Assembly (NCBI RefSeq): GCF_023518235.1
Contig: NZ_CP090423.1
Span: forward strand, 2,046,001 to 2,110,000
Source of the DNA: Stenotrophomonas maltophilia
Lineage (GTDB): Bacteria > Pseudomonadota > Gammaproteobacteria > Xanthomonadales > Xanthomonadaceae
Reading direction: 5' to 3'
DNA length: 64,000 nt
Within the stretch, counting starts at the first letter, position 1. Each line of letters opens with the position of its first letter. The notes beneath the pieces are model-generated. The model ran no database searches. It had not been told where the DNA came from and was given only the letters and a program-made list of their open reading frames with translations. Of the stretch, positions 46,838 through 57,953 are shown piece after piece. Made by a program: the position numbers and the translations under genes.

Positions 46838-48694
46838 TCAGCGCAGCATCTGCTGCAGGGCACCGGCGATATCGGTAAAGGCGCCGTTGAGATCCGGGCC
46901 GGGCGTGGCTGCCGCACGTGCCAGCGGGCGCCCCTGCGCGGCGACGATGATCTTCAGCGAGCGCAGCAGGCGCGCCGCCGCTTCGGCCTGTGGATGGCCC
47001 TCGCGCTGTGCGCGCAGCAGCGCCTGCACCGCGGGATTATCGAGGTTGAGGTACAGCCGCGACGGTGCACGCGACTCGATTCGCGCGGTGAACTGCCGGG
47101 CCAGGCGCAGGGCCGCCATCGACACCCGCTTGTCGTTCTCGTCGTCTTCCAGGCGCTGCTTCAGTTCGGCCTCGCGGTCGGGCACCACCACCACCGGCAG
47201 CGCCTCGGGGCTGAAGCGCGCCGGCAGCAGTTGTTCGCCGTCACCGAGCTGCTCACGCAGCCAGGCCAGCTGGGTTTCGTCGAGGCTGTCGTCGCTGCGG
47301 AACAGCGCGCGGTTGCCCTGCTCGGTGCCCAGTTCCACCAGGCGCAGGCCCTTGGCCTGGGCCCAGCGGCGCAGGAACGGCACCACCGCGTAGCGATGGC
47401 CGTGTGCTACCGGCACGCCCATCGCGCGGAACAGCATTTCCTCGAAACCGCCACCGTTGTCGAGAATCACGTGCACGGCGCCACGAGCCGGCAACGTGCT
47501 GGCCGGCAGGTCGCCCTGCGAAGTCGGCACGCGCACATGCTCCATCAGCAGCTCGAACAGGCGGTCATCACACAGGGCGGCGCCCAGCAATGCCTCGTTG
47601 TGACGGGTCAGCACCCGCCGCCATGCTTCCGGCTGCTGCCGCGCAACGTCGGCCAGGCCATCGATGAGCGCTTCCAGCAACGCATGCTGCACTGCGCGGT
47701 ACTGGTCATCGCGCTGCAGATCCTCGCGGCTCGCCGTCGGCGTCAGCCGCGAGGATTCGATCACCCCACCGATGAAACCAGCCCACGGCGGCAGCAGATC
47801 GCGTGCGTCATCGTCCAGCAGCATGCCGCGCACGAACACCGACAGGTTGCGGTTGTCGCTGGTGCCATAGGTGGCGCCATCCTGCACCCACAGCAGGCCG
47901 GTGGCATCACTGACGCCGTCGGCGCGCAGCGGCACGGTGACGATCGGTTCGAAATCGTGCTCGAAGCGCGCAGCGAACTGCAGCGCCTGCCGCCGTGCCT
48001 GCACCGGATGCAGGGCCACCTCGCCCTGGCCACGCCATGGCGGCGGTTCCGGGTTGAGCGCCTCGGCCGCACCACCGATGAAAATCGGCTCGGACAGCAG
48101 CGCGCAGTAGCGGCCCAGCACCTCGTGCAGGCGCGCCTCGTTGGCCAGCGGCACGAAATCCGGATGCAGCTCCAGCTCCACTTCGGTGCCAACTGCACGC
48201 GCCGGCACTTCGCTGACGGTGTACTGCTCGGCGTTGCTGGACACGTACAGGTGCCCCTGCTCCGGCGTCTGGTAGGAGGTGGTGCGCACACTGACGCGGC
48301 GCGCCAGCACGAACGCCGAGAGGAAACCGAGGCCGAACATGCCGATCAGGCCTTCATCGTCCTCGCCGCCCTGGCGCAGGCCACGGGTATAGCCGACGCC
48401 GACGGTGGCCAGGTAGTCGTGGATTTCCTGGCGGGTCAGGCCAGCACCGGTATCGGTGATGCGCAGCACGCCCGCACCGGCATCGACCTGCACCGAGATG
48501 CGCGAAGGCACCTCGGTACCGGGTTGCTCGATGCGCCGGCGGATGATCGAGTCGTGCGCGTTCTGCACCAGCTCGCGCAGGGCCACCACCGGGGTGGAAT
48601 ACAGGTGCTTGCCCAGCACCGTCATCAATCCATTGAGATCAACCCCGGCACGACGGATTTCGGCGTTGGGGGCAATGAGCGCGGTGTCCTGCAT
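46838..48694 (-). CDS. HSP90-family protein, divergent from HtpG
   Basis: A 618-residue HSP90 homologue. The GHKL ATPase is intact in the key places: ELVQNAHDSI with the catalytic Glu41 and Asn45, TDTGAGLT for the N-box Asp, and GMFGLGFLSAFVL for the lid/G2 region; the middle domain has FVRGMLLDDDARDLLPPWAGFIGGVIESSRLTPTASRE. It is shorter and more divergent than HtpG (about 620-635 residues with a different middle), and the C-terminal dimerisation part is rich in Ala and Arg. ATG 48694 (MQDTALI) is the family-like start. The TPR gene follows directly. Confidence 0.85.
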   Translation of the reverse strand: MQDTALIAPNAEIRRAGVDLNGLMTVLGKHLYSTPVVALRELVQNAHDSIIRRRIEQPGTEVPSRISVQVDAGAGVLRITDTGAGLTRQEIHDYLATVGVGYTRGLRQGGEDDEGLIGMFGLGFLSAFVLARRVSVRTTSYQTPEQGHLYVSSNAEQYTVSEVPARAVGTEVELELHPDFVPLANEARLHEVLGRYCALLSEPIFIGGAAEALNPEPPPWRGQGEVALHPVQARRQALQFAARFEHDFEPIVTVPLRADGVSDATGLLWVQDGATYGTSDNRNLSVFVRGMLLDDDARDLLPPWAGFIGGVIESSRLTPTASREDLQRDDQYRAVQHALLEALIDGLADVARQQPEAWRRVLTRHNEALLGAALCDDRLFELLMEHVRVPTSQGDLPASTLPARGAVHVILDNGGGFEEMLFRAMGVPVAHGHRYAVVPFLRRWAQAKGLRLVELGTEQGNRALFRSDDSLDETQLAWLREQLGDGEQLLPARFSPEALPVVVVPDREAELKQRLEDDENDKRVSMAALRLARQFTARIESRAPSRLYLNLDNPAVQALLRAQREGHPQAEAAARLLRSLKIIVAAQGRPLARAAATPGPDLNGAFTDIAGALQQMLR

Positions 48695-48794
48695 GTAATC
48701 GGTTACTCCTGGGCACGGAAAGACACCAGAGGGCGTCTTCGTCGAGCGGGAAAAACTAGCACAGTGAAGCTGACCGTTACTGCATTGGACACGT

Positions 48795-48892
48795 GTAGAT
48801 CCGAGCCGATGCTCGGCTGCTGTTCGCTCTTTGTAGAGTCGAGCCATGCTCGACTGCTGTTTGACCACCAGTCGAGCATGGCTCGGCTCCAC
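48795..48892. repeat. Three SMAG palindromes between HSP90 and radA
   Basis: Elements at 48795-48820 and 48833-48857 run plus, and one at 48869-48892 runs minus. All share GAGCC/GGCTC-type arms. They lie upstream of the HSP90 gene and downstream of radA. Confidence 0.75.
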
Positions 48893-48902
48893 AGGACCGG
48901 TG

Positions 48903-50279
<1,377 letters not shown>

Positions 50280-50428
50280 CGGATGATTTCCAGCAACGGG
50301 AACAGGCGTGGCAGGATAGCCGAGCCTGGTCGCAGCTGCTGCGACCGCTAAAGTCCCGCCCACCCGCGCCGATAGCGGTCGCGGGCGTGTGCCTTGCGGC
50401 CGCCCCTTCCTTTCCCACTGGATTCAAC

Positions 50429-52486
50429 ATGACTGGCAGTTACAGTCAGAGCCTGGTCGCCATCTCACTGCTGGTGGCCATTCTTGCCTCGTACACCGCG
50501 CTGGACATGGCCGGCCGCCTGGCCACCGCTGAAGGCCGCGTGGCGCGCTGGTGGCTGGCCGGCGGTGCCGCCGCGATGGGCCTGGGCATCTGGTCCATGC
50601 ACTTCATCGGCATGCTGGCCTTCAGTCTGCCGATTCCGGTGGGCTACGACCTGGCCATCACCCTGTACTCGCTGGCGGTGTCGATCGGCGCCTCGGCCTA
50701 CGCCTTGTGGCTGGTCTCGCGCCCCAGCCTGCCCTGGCGCCACCTGATGGCGGGCGCGGTGTTGATGGGCCTGGGGATCGCCGCCATGCACTACCTGGGC
50801 ATGGCGGCGATGCGCATGCAGCCCGGCATCGACTACCACCCCGGCTGGTTCGCCGCATCCATCGCGGTGGCCATCGGCGCGGCCGGCGCCGCGCTGTGGA
50901 TCGCCTTCCGTCTGCGCGCCGAGCAGCGCAACACGCTGCGGCTGCGCCTGCTGGCATCACTGCTGATGGGCCTGGCCATCGTCGGCATGCACTACACCGG
51001 CATGGCCGCCGCGCGCTTCCCGCAAGGCAGCATCTGCGGCGCGGTCGGCAGCGGCGCAATCGACACCCGCTGGCTGGCGATGCTGGTGATCGTGACCACC
51101 GTGGCGACCCTCGGCATCGCGCTGGTGGCCTCGCTGTTCGACCGGCAGATGCGTGTGCGCACCGGCCTGCTGGCCGACTCACTGGCCCATGCCAACGACA
51201 AGCTGATCCAGGCCGCGCTGCATGACCCGCTGACCCAGCTGCCCAACCGCATGCTGCTGCAGGACCGTATCGAGCAGGCCATCGAGAAGGCACGCCGGCG
51301 GCAGCACGCCGTGGCGGTGATGTTCTGCGATCTGGACGGCTTCAAGGCGGTCAACGATGTCTATGGCCACCAGCTCGGCGACCGCCTGCTGGTGGCCGTG
51401 GCCGAACGCATCGGCAGCCAGCTGCGGCCACAGGACACCTTCGCCCGCCTGGGCGGCGACGAGTTCGTGATCGTGCTGGCCATCGACACGCCCGATGACG
51501 CGGTGGTGGTGGCCGAGCGCATCATCGCCGCCGCCGGCGAACCGTTCACGCTGGACGCCGCCGAACTGCAGGTCAGCGCCAGCCTGGGCATCGCGCTGTA
51601 TCCGGACGATGCCAGCAATGAGCGCGAGCTGATGGCCCACGCCGACGCGGCGATGTACCACACCAAGGAGACCGGCCGTAACGGCTATACCTTCTTCACT
51701 CCCTTGATGCAGCTCAGTGCCAACCGGCAGCTGCGCCTGCTGCAGGACCTGCGCAAGGCGATCGCACGCGGCGAACTGGTGCTGCACTACCAGCCCAAGT
51801 TCCCGGCCGCCGGCGCCCCGGCCACCGGCGCCGAGGCCCTGCTGCGCTGGCAGCACCCGGAACTGGGCCTGCTGGCGCCGGACGTGTTCATTCCCATCGC
51901 CGAGCGCAGTGGCCTGATCCTGCCGATCGGCGACTGGGTGCTGGACCGCGCCTGTGCGCAGCTGCGCGCATGGCACGACGCCGGGCATGGGGAATGGACG
52001 ATGGCGGTGAACCTGTCGCCCCTGCAGTTCGCCTCGCCGGCGCTGCTGGACAGCGTGCGCGAGGCGCTGCAGCGGCATCGCATCGAACCGGCGCGACTGA
52101 CACTGGAGATCACCGAGACCACCGCGATGAAGGATGTGGACGCCAGCCTGGCGATCCTCAATGACCTGACCGCGATGGGCGTGCACATTGCCATCGATGA
52201 TTTCGGTACCGGTTATTCCAGCCTTCTGTACCTCAAGCGCATGCCGGCCACCGAACTGAAGATCGACCGCGCGTTCGTGCACGATCTGGAATGCAATGCC
52301 GAAGATGCCGCCATCGTCTCCTCGATCATCGCACTGGGCCGCACCCTGCAGCTGCAGGTGGTGGCCGAGGGCGTGGAGACGCAGGCGCAGCGTGAGTACC
52401 TGAGCGCGCTGGGCTGCGACCAGCTGCAGGGCTACCACCTGGGCCGGCCGATGGAAGCCGAAGAGTTCCTGCGCCGGGTCGGGTGA
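50429..52486 (+). CDS. MHYT-GGDEF-EAL cyclic di-GMP signalling protein
   Basis: A 685-residue membrane protein. Residues 1-220 form seven helices with three MHYT-type motifs (SMHFIGM, AMHYLGM, GMHYTGM) thought to sense gases or redox state through metal ligands. The GGDEF domain has LGGDEFVIVL with an intact active-site loop. The EAL domain has EALLRWQHPE, an NLSPLQF loop, EITET, DDFGTGYSS, KIDRAFV and EGVETQAQ, so it looks able to degrade c-di-GMP. Such proteins can do both reactions in turn. ATG 50429 begins the first helix; radA is divergent and its start overlaps the upstream frame. Confidence 0.92.
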   Translation: MTGSYSQSLVAISLLVAILASYTALDMAGRLATAEGRVARWWLAGGAAAMGLGIWSMHFIGMLAFSLPIPVGYDLAITLYSLAVSIGASAYALWLVSRPSLPWRHLMAGAVLMGLGIAAMHYLGMAAMRMQPGIDYHPGWFAASIAVAIGAAGAALWIAFRLRAEQRNTLRLRLLASLLMGLAIVGMHYTGMAAARFPQGSICGAVGSGAIDTRWLAMLVIVTTVATLGIALVASLFDRQMRVRTGLLADSLAHANDKLIQAALHDPLTQLPNRMLLQDRIEQAIEKARRRQHAVAVMFCDLDGFKAVNDVYGHQLGDRLLVAVAERIGSQLRPQDTFARLGGDEFVIVLAIDTPDDAVVVAERIIAAAGEPFTLDAAELQVSASLGIALYPDDASNERELMAHADAAMYHTKETGRNGYTFFTPLMQLSANRQLRLLQDLRKAIARGELVLHYQPKFPAAGAPATGAEALLRWQHPELGLLAPDVFIPIAERSGLILPIGDWVLDRACAQLRAWHDAGHGEWTMAVNLSPLQFASPALLDSVREALQRHRIEPARLTLEITETTAMKDVDASLAILNDLTAMGVHIAIDDFGTGYSSLLYLKRMPATELKIDRAFVHDLECNAEDAAIVSSIIALGRTLQLQVVAEGVETQAQREYLSALGCDQLQGYHLGRPMEAEEFLRRVG

Positions 52487-52497
52487 GGTTTTGTGTT

Positions 52498-52536
52498 GGG
52501 GTCAGATCCCTTGCCGCAGGCAAGGGATCTGACCCC
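52498..52536. repeat. 17-bp-arm palindrome (GGGGTCAGA family)
   Basis: GGGGTCAGATCCCTTGC and its complement face across 5 bases. The ends match the palindrome at 39002-39042, while the centre differs. It lies 12 bp after the c-di-GMP gene and could be its terminator. Confidence 0.75.
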
Positions 52537-52561
52537 ATCCACGCATGGCGTGGATCTATCG

Positions 52562-52616
52562 GTAGAGCCGGCCGCTGGCCGGCTTCCCGCATTTGCCGGC
52601 CAGCGGCCAGCACTAC
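52562..52616. repeat. Inverted pair of SMAG palindromes
   Basis: GTAG element at 52562-52583 faces a minus-strand element at 52594-52616. Both have GCCGGCC arms. Confidence 0.75.
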
Positions 52617-52637
52617 CCGTCCACAGGAAAACAAAAA

Positions 52638-52655
52638 GGCCGCCCGGGGGCGGCC
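52638..52655 (-). terminator. Terminator of the cyo operon
   Basis: GGCCGCCC-GG-GGGCGGCC gives an 8-bp stem; on the minus strand it is followed by TTTTTGTTTT. It lies 27 bases after the cyoD stop and ends the cyoABCD transcript. Confidence 0.8.
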
Positions 52656-52682
52656 TTTCTGCGTGGCAACGTCGCGAAGACG

Positions 52683-53024
52683 TCAGTGCATCATGTGCAC
52701 GTTCATGTTGTGCATGACCCACAGGGTACCGACCACGATGATGCCGATCACCACCACGGTGAAGGCCGCAGCGTTGACGTTCCAGCGGCTTTCCGAGGAG
52801 CGGTCCAGGTGCAGGAAGAACACCAGGTGCACCAGCATCTGCAGGACCGCGGTGATGGCGATGACCACACCGTTGACGGTGCGCGAGAAATCGCCCGACA
52901 TCACCATCCAGAACGGGATGACGGTCAGCACCACCGCCAGCACGAAGCCGATCAGGTACGACTTCACGGTGCCATGGCTTTCGCCGCCGGTGCCGTGGTC
53001 GTGTGCATGGTTGTCATGTGCCAT
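52683..53024 (-). CDS. cyoD: Cytochrome bo3 quinol oxidase subunit IV
   Basis: A 113-residue three-helix subunit that helps assemble the oxidase. The N-terminus is His-rich ([18 protein letters not shown]) and precedes the helix SYLIGFVLAVVLTVIPFWMV; AVLQMLVHLVFFLHLDRSSE is typical of CyoD. It starts by overlapping the cyoC stop by one base. No cyoE (heme O synthase) follows, so that gene must be elsewhere. Confidence 0.92.
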   Translation of the reverse strand: MAHDNHAHDHGTGGESHGTVKSYLIGFVLAVVLTVIPFWMVMSGDFSRTVNGVVIAITAVLQMLVHLVFFLHLDRSSESRWNVNAAAFTVVVIGIIVVGTLWVMHNMNVHMMH

Positions 53025-53662
53025 TACAGCGCTCCATTGAGGTAGACGACGGAGAACACGCCGATCCAGATCAGGTCCAGGAAGTGCCAGAACAGGCTCA
53101 GGCACGCCATGCGGGTCTTGTTGGCCGGGGTCAGGCCGTACTTCTTCAGCTGCACGAACATCACCAGCAGCCACAGCAGGCCGGCGCTGACGTGCAGGCC
53201 GTGGGTACCGACCAGGGCGAAGAACGCCGACAGGAAGGCACTGCGGTCTGGACCGTAGCCCTGGTGGATCAGGTGCTGGAACTCCCACACTTCCATGCAC
53301 ATGAAGCCGAAGCCCAGCAGCCAGGTGATGGCCAGCCACAGGTACATCTGGCCCATCTGCTTGCGGTGCATGGCGATCATGCCCAGGCCGAAGGTCAGCG
53401 ACGAGGTCAGCAGCAGCGCGGTTTCCCACGCCACGAACGGCAGCTCGAACAGGTCCTTCGCGCCGGGGCCACCATCGGTACCGCCGGCCAGCACCACGTA
53501 GGTGGCAAACAGCGAGGCGAAGATGAGGCAGTCGCTCATCAGGTACACCCAGAAACCGAAGACGGTGTTGCCGCCGGTGTCGTGGTGCTCGTGGTCGTCA
53601 TGGCCATGGGCCGCCGCATGCGCGGCGTGCCCGTGGCTCAGGGTCGAGGTATTGGTGCTCAT
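53024..53662 (-). CDS. cyoC: Cytochrome bo3 quinol oxidase subunit III
   Basis: A 212-residue five-helix subunit. After a His-rich N-terminus ([19 protein letters not shown]) come [22 protein letters not shown] and [21 protein letters not shown]. It is part of the proton-pumping quinol oxidase. The start at 53662 overlaps cyoB by 4 bp. Confidence 0.93.
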   Translation of the reverse strand: MSTNTSTLSHGHAAHAAAHGHDDHEHHDTGGNTVFGFWVYLMSDCLIFASLFATYVVLAGGTDGGPGAKDLFELPFVAWETALLLTSSLTFGLGMIAMHRKQMGQMYLWLAITWLLGFGFMCMEVWEFQHLIHQGYGPDRSAFLSAFFALVGTHGLHVSAGLLWLLVMFVQLKKYGLTPANKTRMACLSLFWHFLDLIWIGVFSVVYLNGAL

Positions 53663-55662
53663 GCCTTCAGCTCCGACTTCACCAGCCCCTGGCTTTCCAG
53701 GTGCTTGCGGTGTTCGTTCTCGATGCGTTCCACCTCGGCGGCCGGGACCCAGTAGTCCACGTCCTGGTCGAAGGTGCGGTAGATGAACGTGGCGATCATG
53801 CCGACGAAGCCGACGATGGCCAGCCACCAGATGTGCCAGATCATCGCGAAGCCGAACACCAGGCTGAAGGCACCGATGACAACGCCCGTGCCGGTGTTGC
53901 GCGGCATGTGGATGTCGGTGTACTTGGCCGGCTTCGGCCAGGCTTCACCACGCTGCTTGCGCTCCCAGAAGTCGTCCAGCTCGGTGACTTCCGGCAGCGT
54001 GCCGAAGTTGTAGAAGGCCGGCGGCGAAGAGGTTTCCCACTCCAGCGTACGGGCATCCCACGGATCGCCGGTCAGGTCGACGGTCTTCTTGCGGTCGCGG
54101 ATTGACACGGCCACCTGGATGATCTGGCACAGGATGCCGGCACCGACGATGAAGGCACCTGCGGCAGCCACCAGCAGCAGCGGCTCGTAGGCCGGGTTCA
54201 CGGTGCTCTGCAGGCGACGGGTCATGCCCATGAAGCCCAGCACGTACATCGGCATGAAGGTCACATAGAAGCCGATGAACCAGCACCAGAAGGCGCACTT
54301 GCCCCAGAACTCGTTCAGGCGGAAGCCGAACATCTTCGGCCACCAGTAGGTGATGCCGGCGAACATGCCGAACACCACGCCGCCGATGATGACGTTGTGG
54401 AAGTGGGCGATCAGGAACAGGCTGTTGTGCAGCACGAAGTCGATGGCCGGGATCGCCAGCATCACGCCAGTCATGCCACCGATGGTGAAGGTGACCATGA
54501 AGCCGATGGTCCACAGCACGGGCGTGGTGAACTGCACGCGACCGCGGAACATGGTGAACAGCCAGTTGAAGATCTTCACGCCGGTCGGGATCGAGATGAT
54601 CATCGTCGTGATGCCGAAGAAGGCATTGACGTTGGCACCCGAGCCCATGGTGAAGAAGTGGTGCAGCCAGACGATGAACGACAGCACGCCGATGCAGGCG
54701 GTGGCGTAGACCATGCCCTTGTAGCCGAACAGCGCCTTGCGCGAGAAGGTCGCGATGACTTCGGAGAACACACCAAACGCCGGCAGGACCAGGATGTACA
54801 CCTCCGGGTGACCCCAGATCCAGATCAGGTTGATGTACAGCATGGCGTTGCCGCCACCGTCATTGGTGAAGAAGTGCGTACCCAGGTAACGATCCAGGGT
54901 CAGCAGCACCAGGGTGATGGTCAGCACCGGGAAGGCCGCCACGATCAGCACGTTGGTGACCAGCGCCGTCCAGGTGAACACCGGCATCTGCATCAGCTTC
55001 ATGCTGGGGGTACGCATCTTCAGGATGGTAATGAAGAAGTTGATACCGCTCAGCGTGGTACCCAGGCCTGCGACCTGTAGACCCCAGATGTAGTAGTCCA
55101 TGCCGACGCTTGGACTGTATTCGATGCCCGACAACGGCGGGAACGCCAGCCAGCCGGTGGCGGCGAATTCACCGATCCACAGCGACAGCATGATCAGCAC
55201 CGCACCGGACACGAACAGCCAGAAGCTGAGCGAGTTGACGAACGGGAACGCGACGTCGCGCGCACCGATCTGCAGCGGCACGGCCAGGTTCATCAGGCCG
55301 GTGATCAGCGGCATCGCCACGAAGAAGATCATGATCACGCCGTGGGCGGTGAAGATCTGATCGTAGTGGTGCGGCGGCAGGTAACCCTCGGACCCGCCGA
55401 CGGCGAGCGCCTGCTGGGTACGCATCATGATGGCGTCGGAGAAGCCGCGCAGCAGCATGACGAAGGCGACGATGAGGTACATCACGCCGATCTTCTTGTG
55501 ATCCACCGAGGTGAACCACTCCTTCCACAGATAGCCCCACAGCTTGAACTTGGTGATCAGGGCCATGACGCCCAGGCCACCCAGCACCGCGCCGACCAGG
55601 GTGGTCAGCACGATCGGATCGTGGGGGATCGACTCAAGAGAGAGTTTTCCCAACATGTTCAT
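53659..55662 (-). CDS. cyoB: Cytochrome bo3 quinol oxidase subunit I
   Basis: A 667-residue heme-copper oxidase core. The CuB ligands and crosslinked Tyr are in [14 protein letters not shown] and WLHHFFTMG; the two hemes are served by His residues in HGVIMIFF and [10 protein letters not shown]. It reduces oxygen to water at the inner membrane with ubiquinol electrons, pumping protons. Its ATG overlaps the cyoA stop (ATGA); ATG 55656 is an alternative start. Confidence 0.97.
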   Translation of the reverse strand: MNMLGKLSLESIPHDPIVLTTLVGAVLGGLGVMALITKFKLWGYLWKEWFTSVDHKKIGVMYLIVAFVMLLRGFSDAIMMRTQQALAVGGSEGYLPPHHYDQIFTAHGVIMIFFVAMPLITGLMNLAVPLQIGARDVAFPFVNSLSFWLFVSGAVLIMLSLWIGEFAATGWLAFPPLSGIEYSPSVGMDYYIWGLQVAGLGTTLSGINFFITILKMRTPSMKLMQMPVFTWTALVTNVLIVAAFPVLTITLVLLTLDRYLGTHFFTNDGGGNAMLYINLIWIWGHPEVYILVLPAFGVFSEVIATFSRKALFGYKGMVYATACIGVLSFIVWLHHFFTMGSGANVNAFFGITTMIISIPTGVKIFNWLFTMFRGRVQFTTPVLWTIGFMVTFTIGGMTGVMLAIPAIDFVLHNSLFLIAHFHNVIIGGVVFGMFAGITYWWPKMFGFRLNEFWGKCAFWCWFIGFYVTFMPMYVLGFMGMTRRLQSTVNPAYEPLLLVAAAGAFIVGAGILCQIIQVAVSIRDRKKTVDLTGDPWDARTLEWETSSPPAFYNFGTLPEVTELDDFWERKQRGEAWPKPAKYTDIHMPRNTGTGVVIGAFSLVFGFAMIWHIWWLAIVGFVGMIATFIYRTFDQDVDYWVPAAEVERIENEHRKHLESQGLVKSELKA

Positions 55663-56699
55663 TCTCCCGAACCCGCGTGGCCGGCGTGGCCTGCGTGTTC
55701 GTGTTCGGTGGCGTCCAGGTTCTCACCCGACTCCTTGGAATCATGCGCGTCACTGGGGGCGTGGCCCTCGTGCGCTTCATGGCTGGCGGCATCGGCAGCG
55801 GCGGCACCGGCATGTTCATGCTTCATGCCGTAGTGCTTGTTGTCGCCCATGTGCTTGGCGATGACCCAGTTGAACAGGCCTTCTTCGGTCTTGCCGAAGT
55901 AGGTCACCGGGTACCACTCGGCGTTGCGTGCTTCACCCAGCGCCTTGAACGAAGCCTTGTCCAGGGTCTGCTCGCCGGCACGGACCTGGTCCAGCCACTG
56001 GCGGTATTCGGCATCGGTGACCGAGTAGGCGGTGAAGTGCATCTTGGCGAAGCCCGCGCCGCTGTAGTGCGAGGACATGCCCGGGAATTCACCGGTCTCG
56101 TTGGCGATCAGATGGAGCTTGGTCTCCATCGCGGCCATCGAGTAGATCATGCTGCCCAGGTGCGGGATGAAGAACGCATTCATCACCGTGTCGGACGTGA
56201 TCTTGAAGTTCAGCGGGGTGTTGACCGGGAACTTGATTTCGTTGACGACCGCCACCTTCTCTTCCGGATAGATGAACAGCCACTTCCAGTCCAGCGAGAT
56301 CGCCTCGATGGTGACCGGCTTGACGTCCGATTCCAGCGGCTTGTACGGGTCAAGCGCGTGCGACGAACGCCAGGTCAGGACCGCCAGCACCAGCACGATC
56401 ATGCAGGGGATCGACCACACCACCACCTCGATCGCCGTCGAGTGGGACCACTTCGGCTCGTACCGGGCCTTGGTGTTGGAGGCGCGATACTTCCACGCGA
56501 AGGTCAGGGTCATGATGATGACCGGGATGACGACCAGCAGCATGAGCACGGTGGCCGTGATCAGCAGGGTCTTCTCATCCTGGCCGATCTGGCCCTTCGG
56601 ACTGAGGATGGCCACCGCATCGCAACCGGTGAGCATCACCAGCAACGACAGCAGCAGGCCCGGGCGCAACCAGCGCCCAAGGGTTTTCAACGGAATCAT
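55659..56699 (-). CDS. cyoA: Cytochrome bo3 quinol oxidase subunit II
   Basis: A 346-residue lipoprotein subunit: lipobox LTGC, two membrane helices ([19 protein letters not shown] and [19 protein letters not shown]) and a periplasmic cupredoxin-like domain with [21 protein letters not shown]. The CuA ligands are missing, as expected for a quinol oxidase. A long His-rich tail (about 50 residues, many [15 protein letters not shown] repeats) extends beyond the usual length of about 315. ATG 56699 is preferred; the frame opens further to a TTG. Confidence 0.93.
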   Translation of the reverse strand: MIPLKTLGRWLRPGLLLSLLVMLTGCDAVAILSPKGQIGQDEKTLLITATVLMLLVVIPVIIMTLTFAWKYRASNTKARYEPKWSHSTAIEVVVWSIPCMIVLVLAVLTWRSSHALDPYKPLESDVKPVTIEAISLDWKWLFIYPEEKVAVVNEIKFPVNTPLNFKITSDTVMNAFFIPHLGSMIYSMAAMETKLHLIANETGEFPGMSSHYSGAGFAKMHFTAYSVTDAEYRQWLDQVRAGEQTLDKASFKALGEARNAEWYPVTYFGKTEEGLFNWVIAKHMGDNKHYGMKHEHAGAAAADAASHEAHEGHAPSDAHDSKESGENLDATEHEHAGHAGHAGSGE

Positions 56700-57050
56700 C
56701 GGTCGATCCAATTGCGAGGGAATGCCGTTCCCCGTCCTGCCCGCTCCGGCAAAGCCGGTCCCGCCTGTGGTGAGACAGGCAGTGAGGTGGGGTCGAGTCA
56801 GCCTTTCAATTTTAGGCCGTCACCCACCATTTAAGAAAGACATTGACAATGATCGGGCGCAGGAAAGGCGCCAATCTGGCTGCGACACGTTGTCGCAGTG
56901 CGCGGCCATGCCGGGCAGAACGCCCGGGGGCGGGGTCCAAACATCGGGCGTTGGCGGGTGCTGCGCCCGGGTTCGGCAAAGTAGCCTGAACAAGTTCAGG
57001 AATGACCATTCACCACGGGCTGCCATGAGCGATTGCCCTGACACGGCAGC
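56700..57050. other. Promoter region of the cyo operon
   Basis: About 350 bases without a gene. A minus-strand TAAAAT (56814-56809) could be a -10 box for cyoA, but no clear -35 fits. A perfect-armed hairpin, CTGCGACA-CGT-TGTCGCAG (56880-56898), lies upstream and could be an operator. The rest is GC-rich and shows no ORF with a ribosome site. Confidence 0.45.
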
Positions 57051-57407
57051 TCAGGATGGCCGGACCTCCCTGCACACCAGTTCAGCCAGTTCACGGCACG
57101 CGAAGAACAGCCCCTCAACGACGCCCTCGTCCAGATGGCGGTCAGGCGTCGCCACGGACTCGCAGCGATTCGCCGCATGCAGCATCTCCACCGCCGTCAG
57201 AATACCGACGGCTGCGCGGTCGATCCTGGCCAAGGACTGACGACGGCCGTCTGACAGGTTCTCTTCCGGCCACAGCATCCCATCGGAACCTTCGCCATCG
57301 CGGATGCGCTTTAGGCAGCCCTGGAAGGTGCTGAGGTCAATGGACGGGTTGTCGTCGTCGTTGTTCGGTTCATCGAGGGGGAATGGCGGAATCTTGCGAG
57401 TGGTCAT
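57051..57407 (-). CDS. Small acidic protein of unknown function
   Basis: A 118-residue protein with an acidic, asparagine-rich start (KIPPFPLDEPNNDDDNPSIDL) and a helical C-terminal half (SLARIDRAAVGILTAVEMLHAANRCES). The pattern resembles small orphan proteins that Xanthomonadaceae and Pseudomonas encode next to structured leader RNAs. The ATG at 57407 is 51 bases downstream of a structured element on the same strand, which may regulate it. No function recognised. Confidence 0.65.
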   Translation of the reverse strand: MTTRKIPPFPLDEPNNDDDNPSIDLSTFQGCLKRIRDGEGSDGMLWPEENLSDGRRQSLARIDRAAVGILTAVEMLHAANRCESVATPDRHLDEGVVEGLFFACRELAELVCREVRPS

Positions 57408-57458
57408 GGCGTCGGCTTCCGTGGCTGTACTTAACAGTGCCACCGCGCGGAAGGGGGT

Positions 57459-57532
57459 GGCGGACGGTGCGGGTTCCAAACCGGGATACATGCTATGCCG
57501 GCGGGTCCGAAGACCCCCACGCACCGCCCGCC
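57459..57532 (-). ncRNA. Structured RNA-like element upstream of the small acidic gene
   Basis: On the minus strand a 12-bp outer stem (with one mismatch) encloses three hairpins, one of which is GGGTC-UUCG-GACCC, a very stable tetraloop. The region contains a 24-base core reading AGCATGTATCCCGGTTTGGA and beyond that recurs on the opposite strand at 57596-57620. It is 5' to a small gene on the same strand, as expected for a regulatory leader or C4-type antisense RNA. The C4 comparison is from memory and needs a covariance search. Confidence 0.45.
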
Positions 57533-57549
57533 ATAAAGGCCGACGGATT

Positions 57550-57620
57550 GCCAGCCGGCACCGCTTCAGGACGGTGCCGGCTGGCAAGCGTTTACAGCAT
57601 GTATCTCGGGTTTGGACGCC
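57550..57620 (+). repeat. Second, inverted copy of the structured element core
   Basis: A 14-bp hairpin (GCCAGCCGGCACCG / CGGTGCCGGCTGGC, 57550-57585) is followed by AGCATGTATCTCGGGTTTGGA (57596-57616), matching the core of the minus-strand element at 57459-57532 in the opposite orientation. A short open frame of basic residues follows on the plus strand (to 57821). Confidence 0.5.
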
Positions 57621-57953
57621 CGGCCACCGGCTTTCGATGGCGCGCCATGTTGTTTACGCCTGCACGTTCGATTCAATGAGAAAAATCCGAAAGGTTCGGA
57701 TGCGTCGAAGGCGCGGTACGAATTGTTGCATACGCGGCAGATGGCGGAAGTGACACGAGAAGACGCGAGTGCGCTGATGCAAAGGCGGCAGCGACATTCG
57801 GCGCCGCAAAAGGCGCGGTAACGAGTGAGGCGCGTGATGCTTCTCGATTAATGCTATTTGTATGAAGCGGCGCTACTGAATTCAGGGAAGACTGATAATT
57901 GAGGGCGATCTGACGCAATCGACCGACTTATCGCACAGAAAACGACAGGTGAA

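Noticed and set aside
57612..57821. A short plus-strand ORF downstream of the second structured element
   Set aside because: The start is unclear (TTG), the first part overlaps the repeat core, and only the basic C-terminal part looks gene-like. Kept as an observation, not as a gene.
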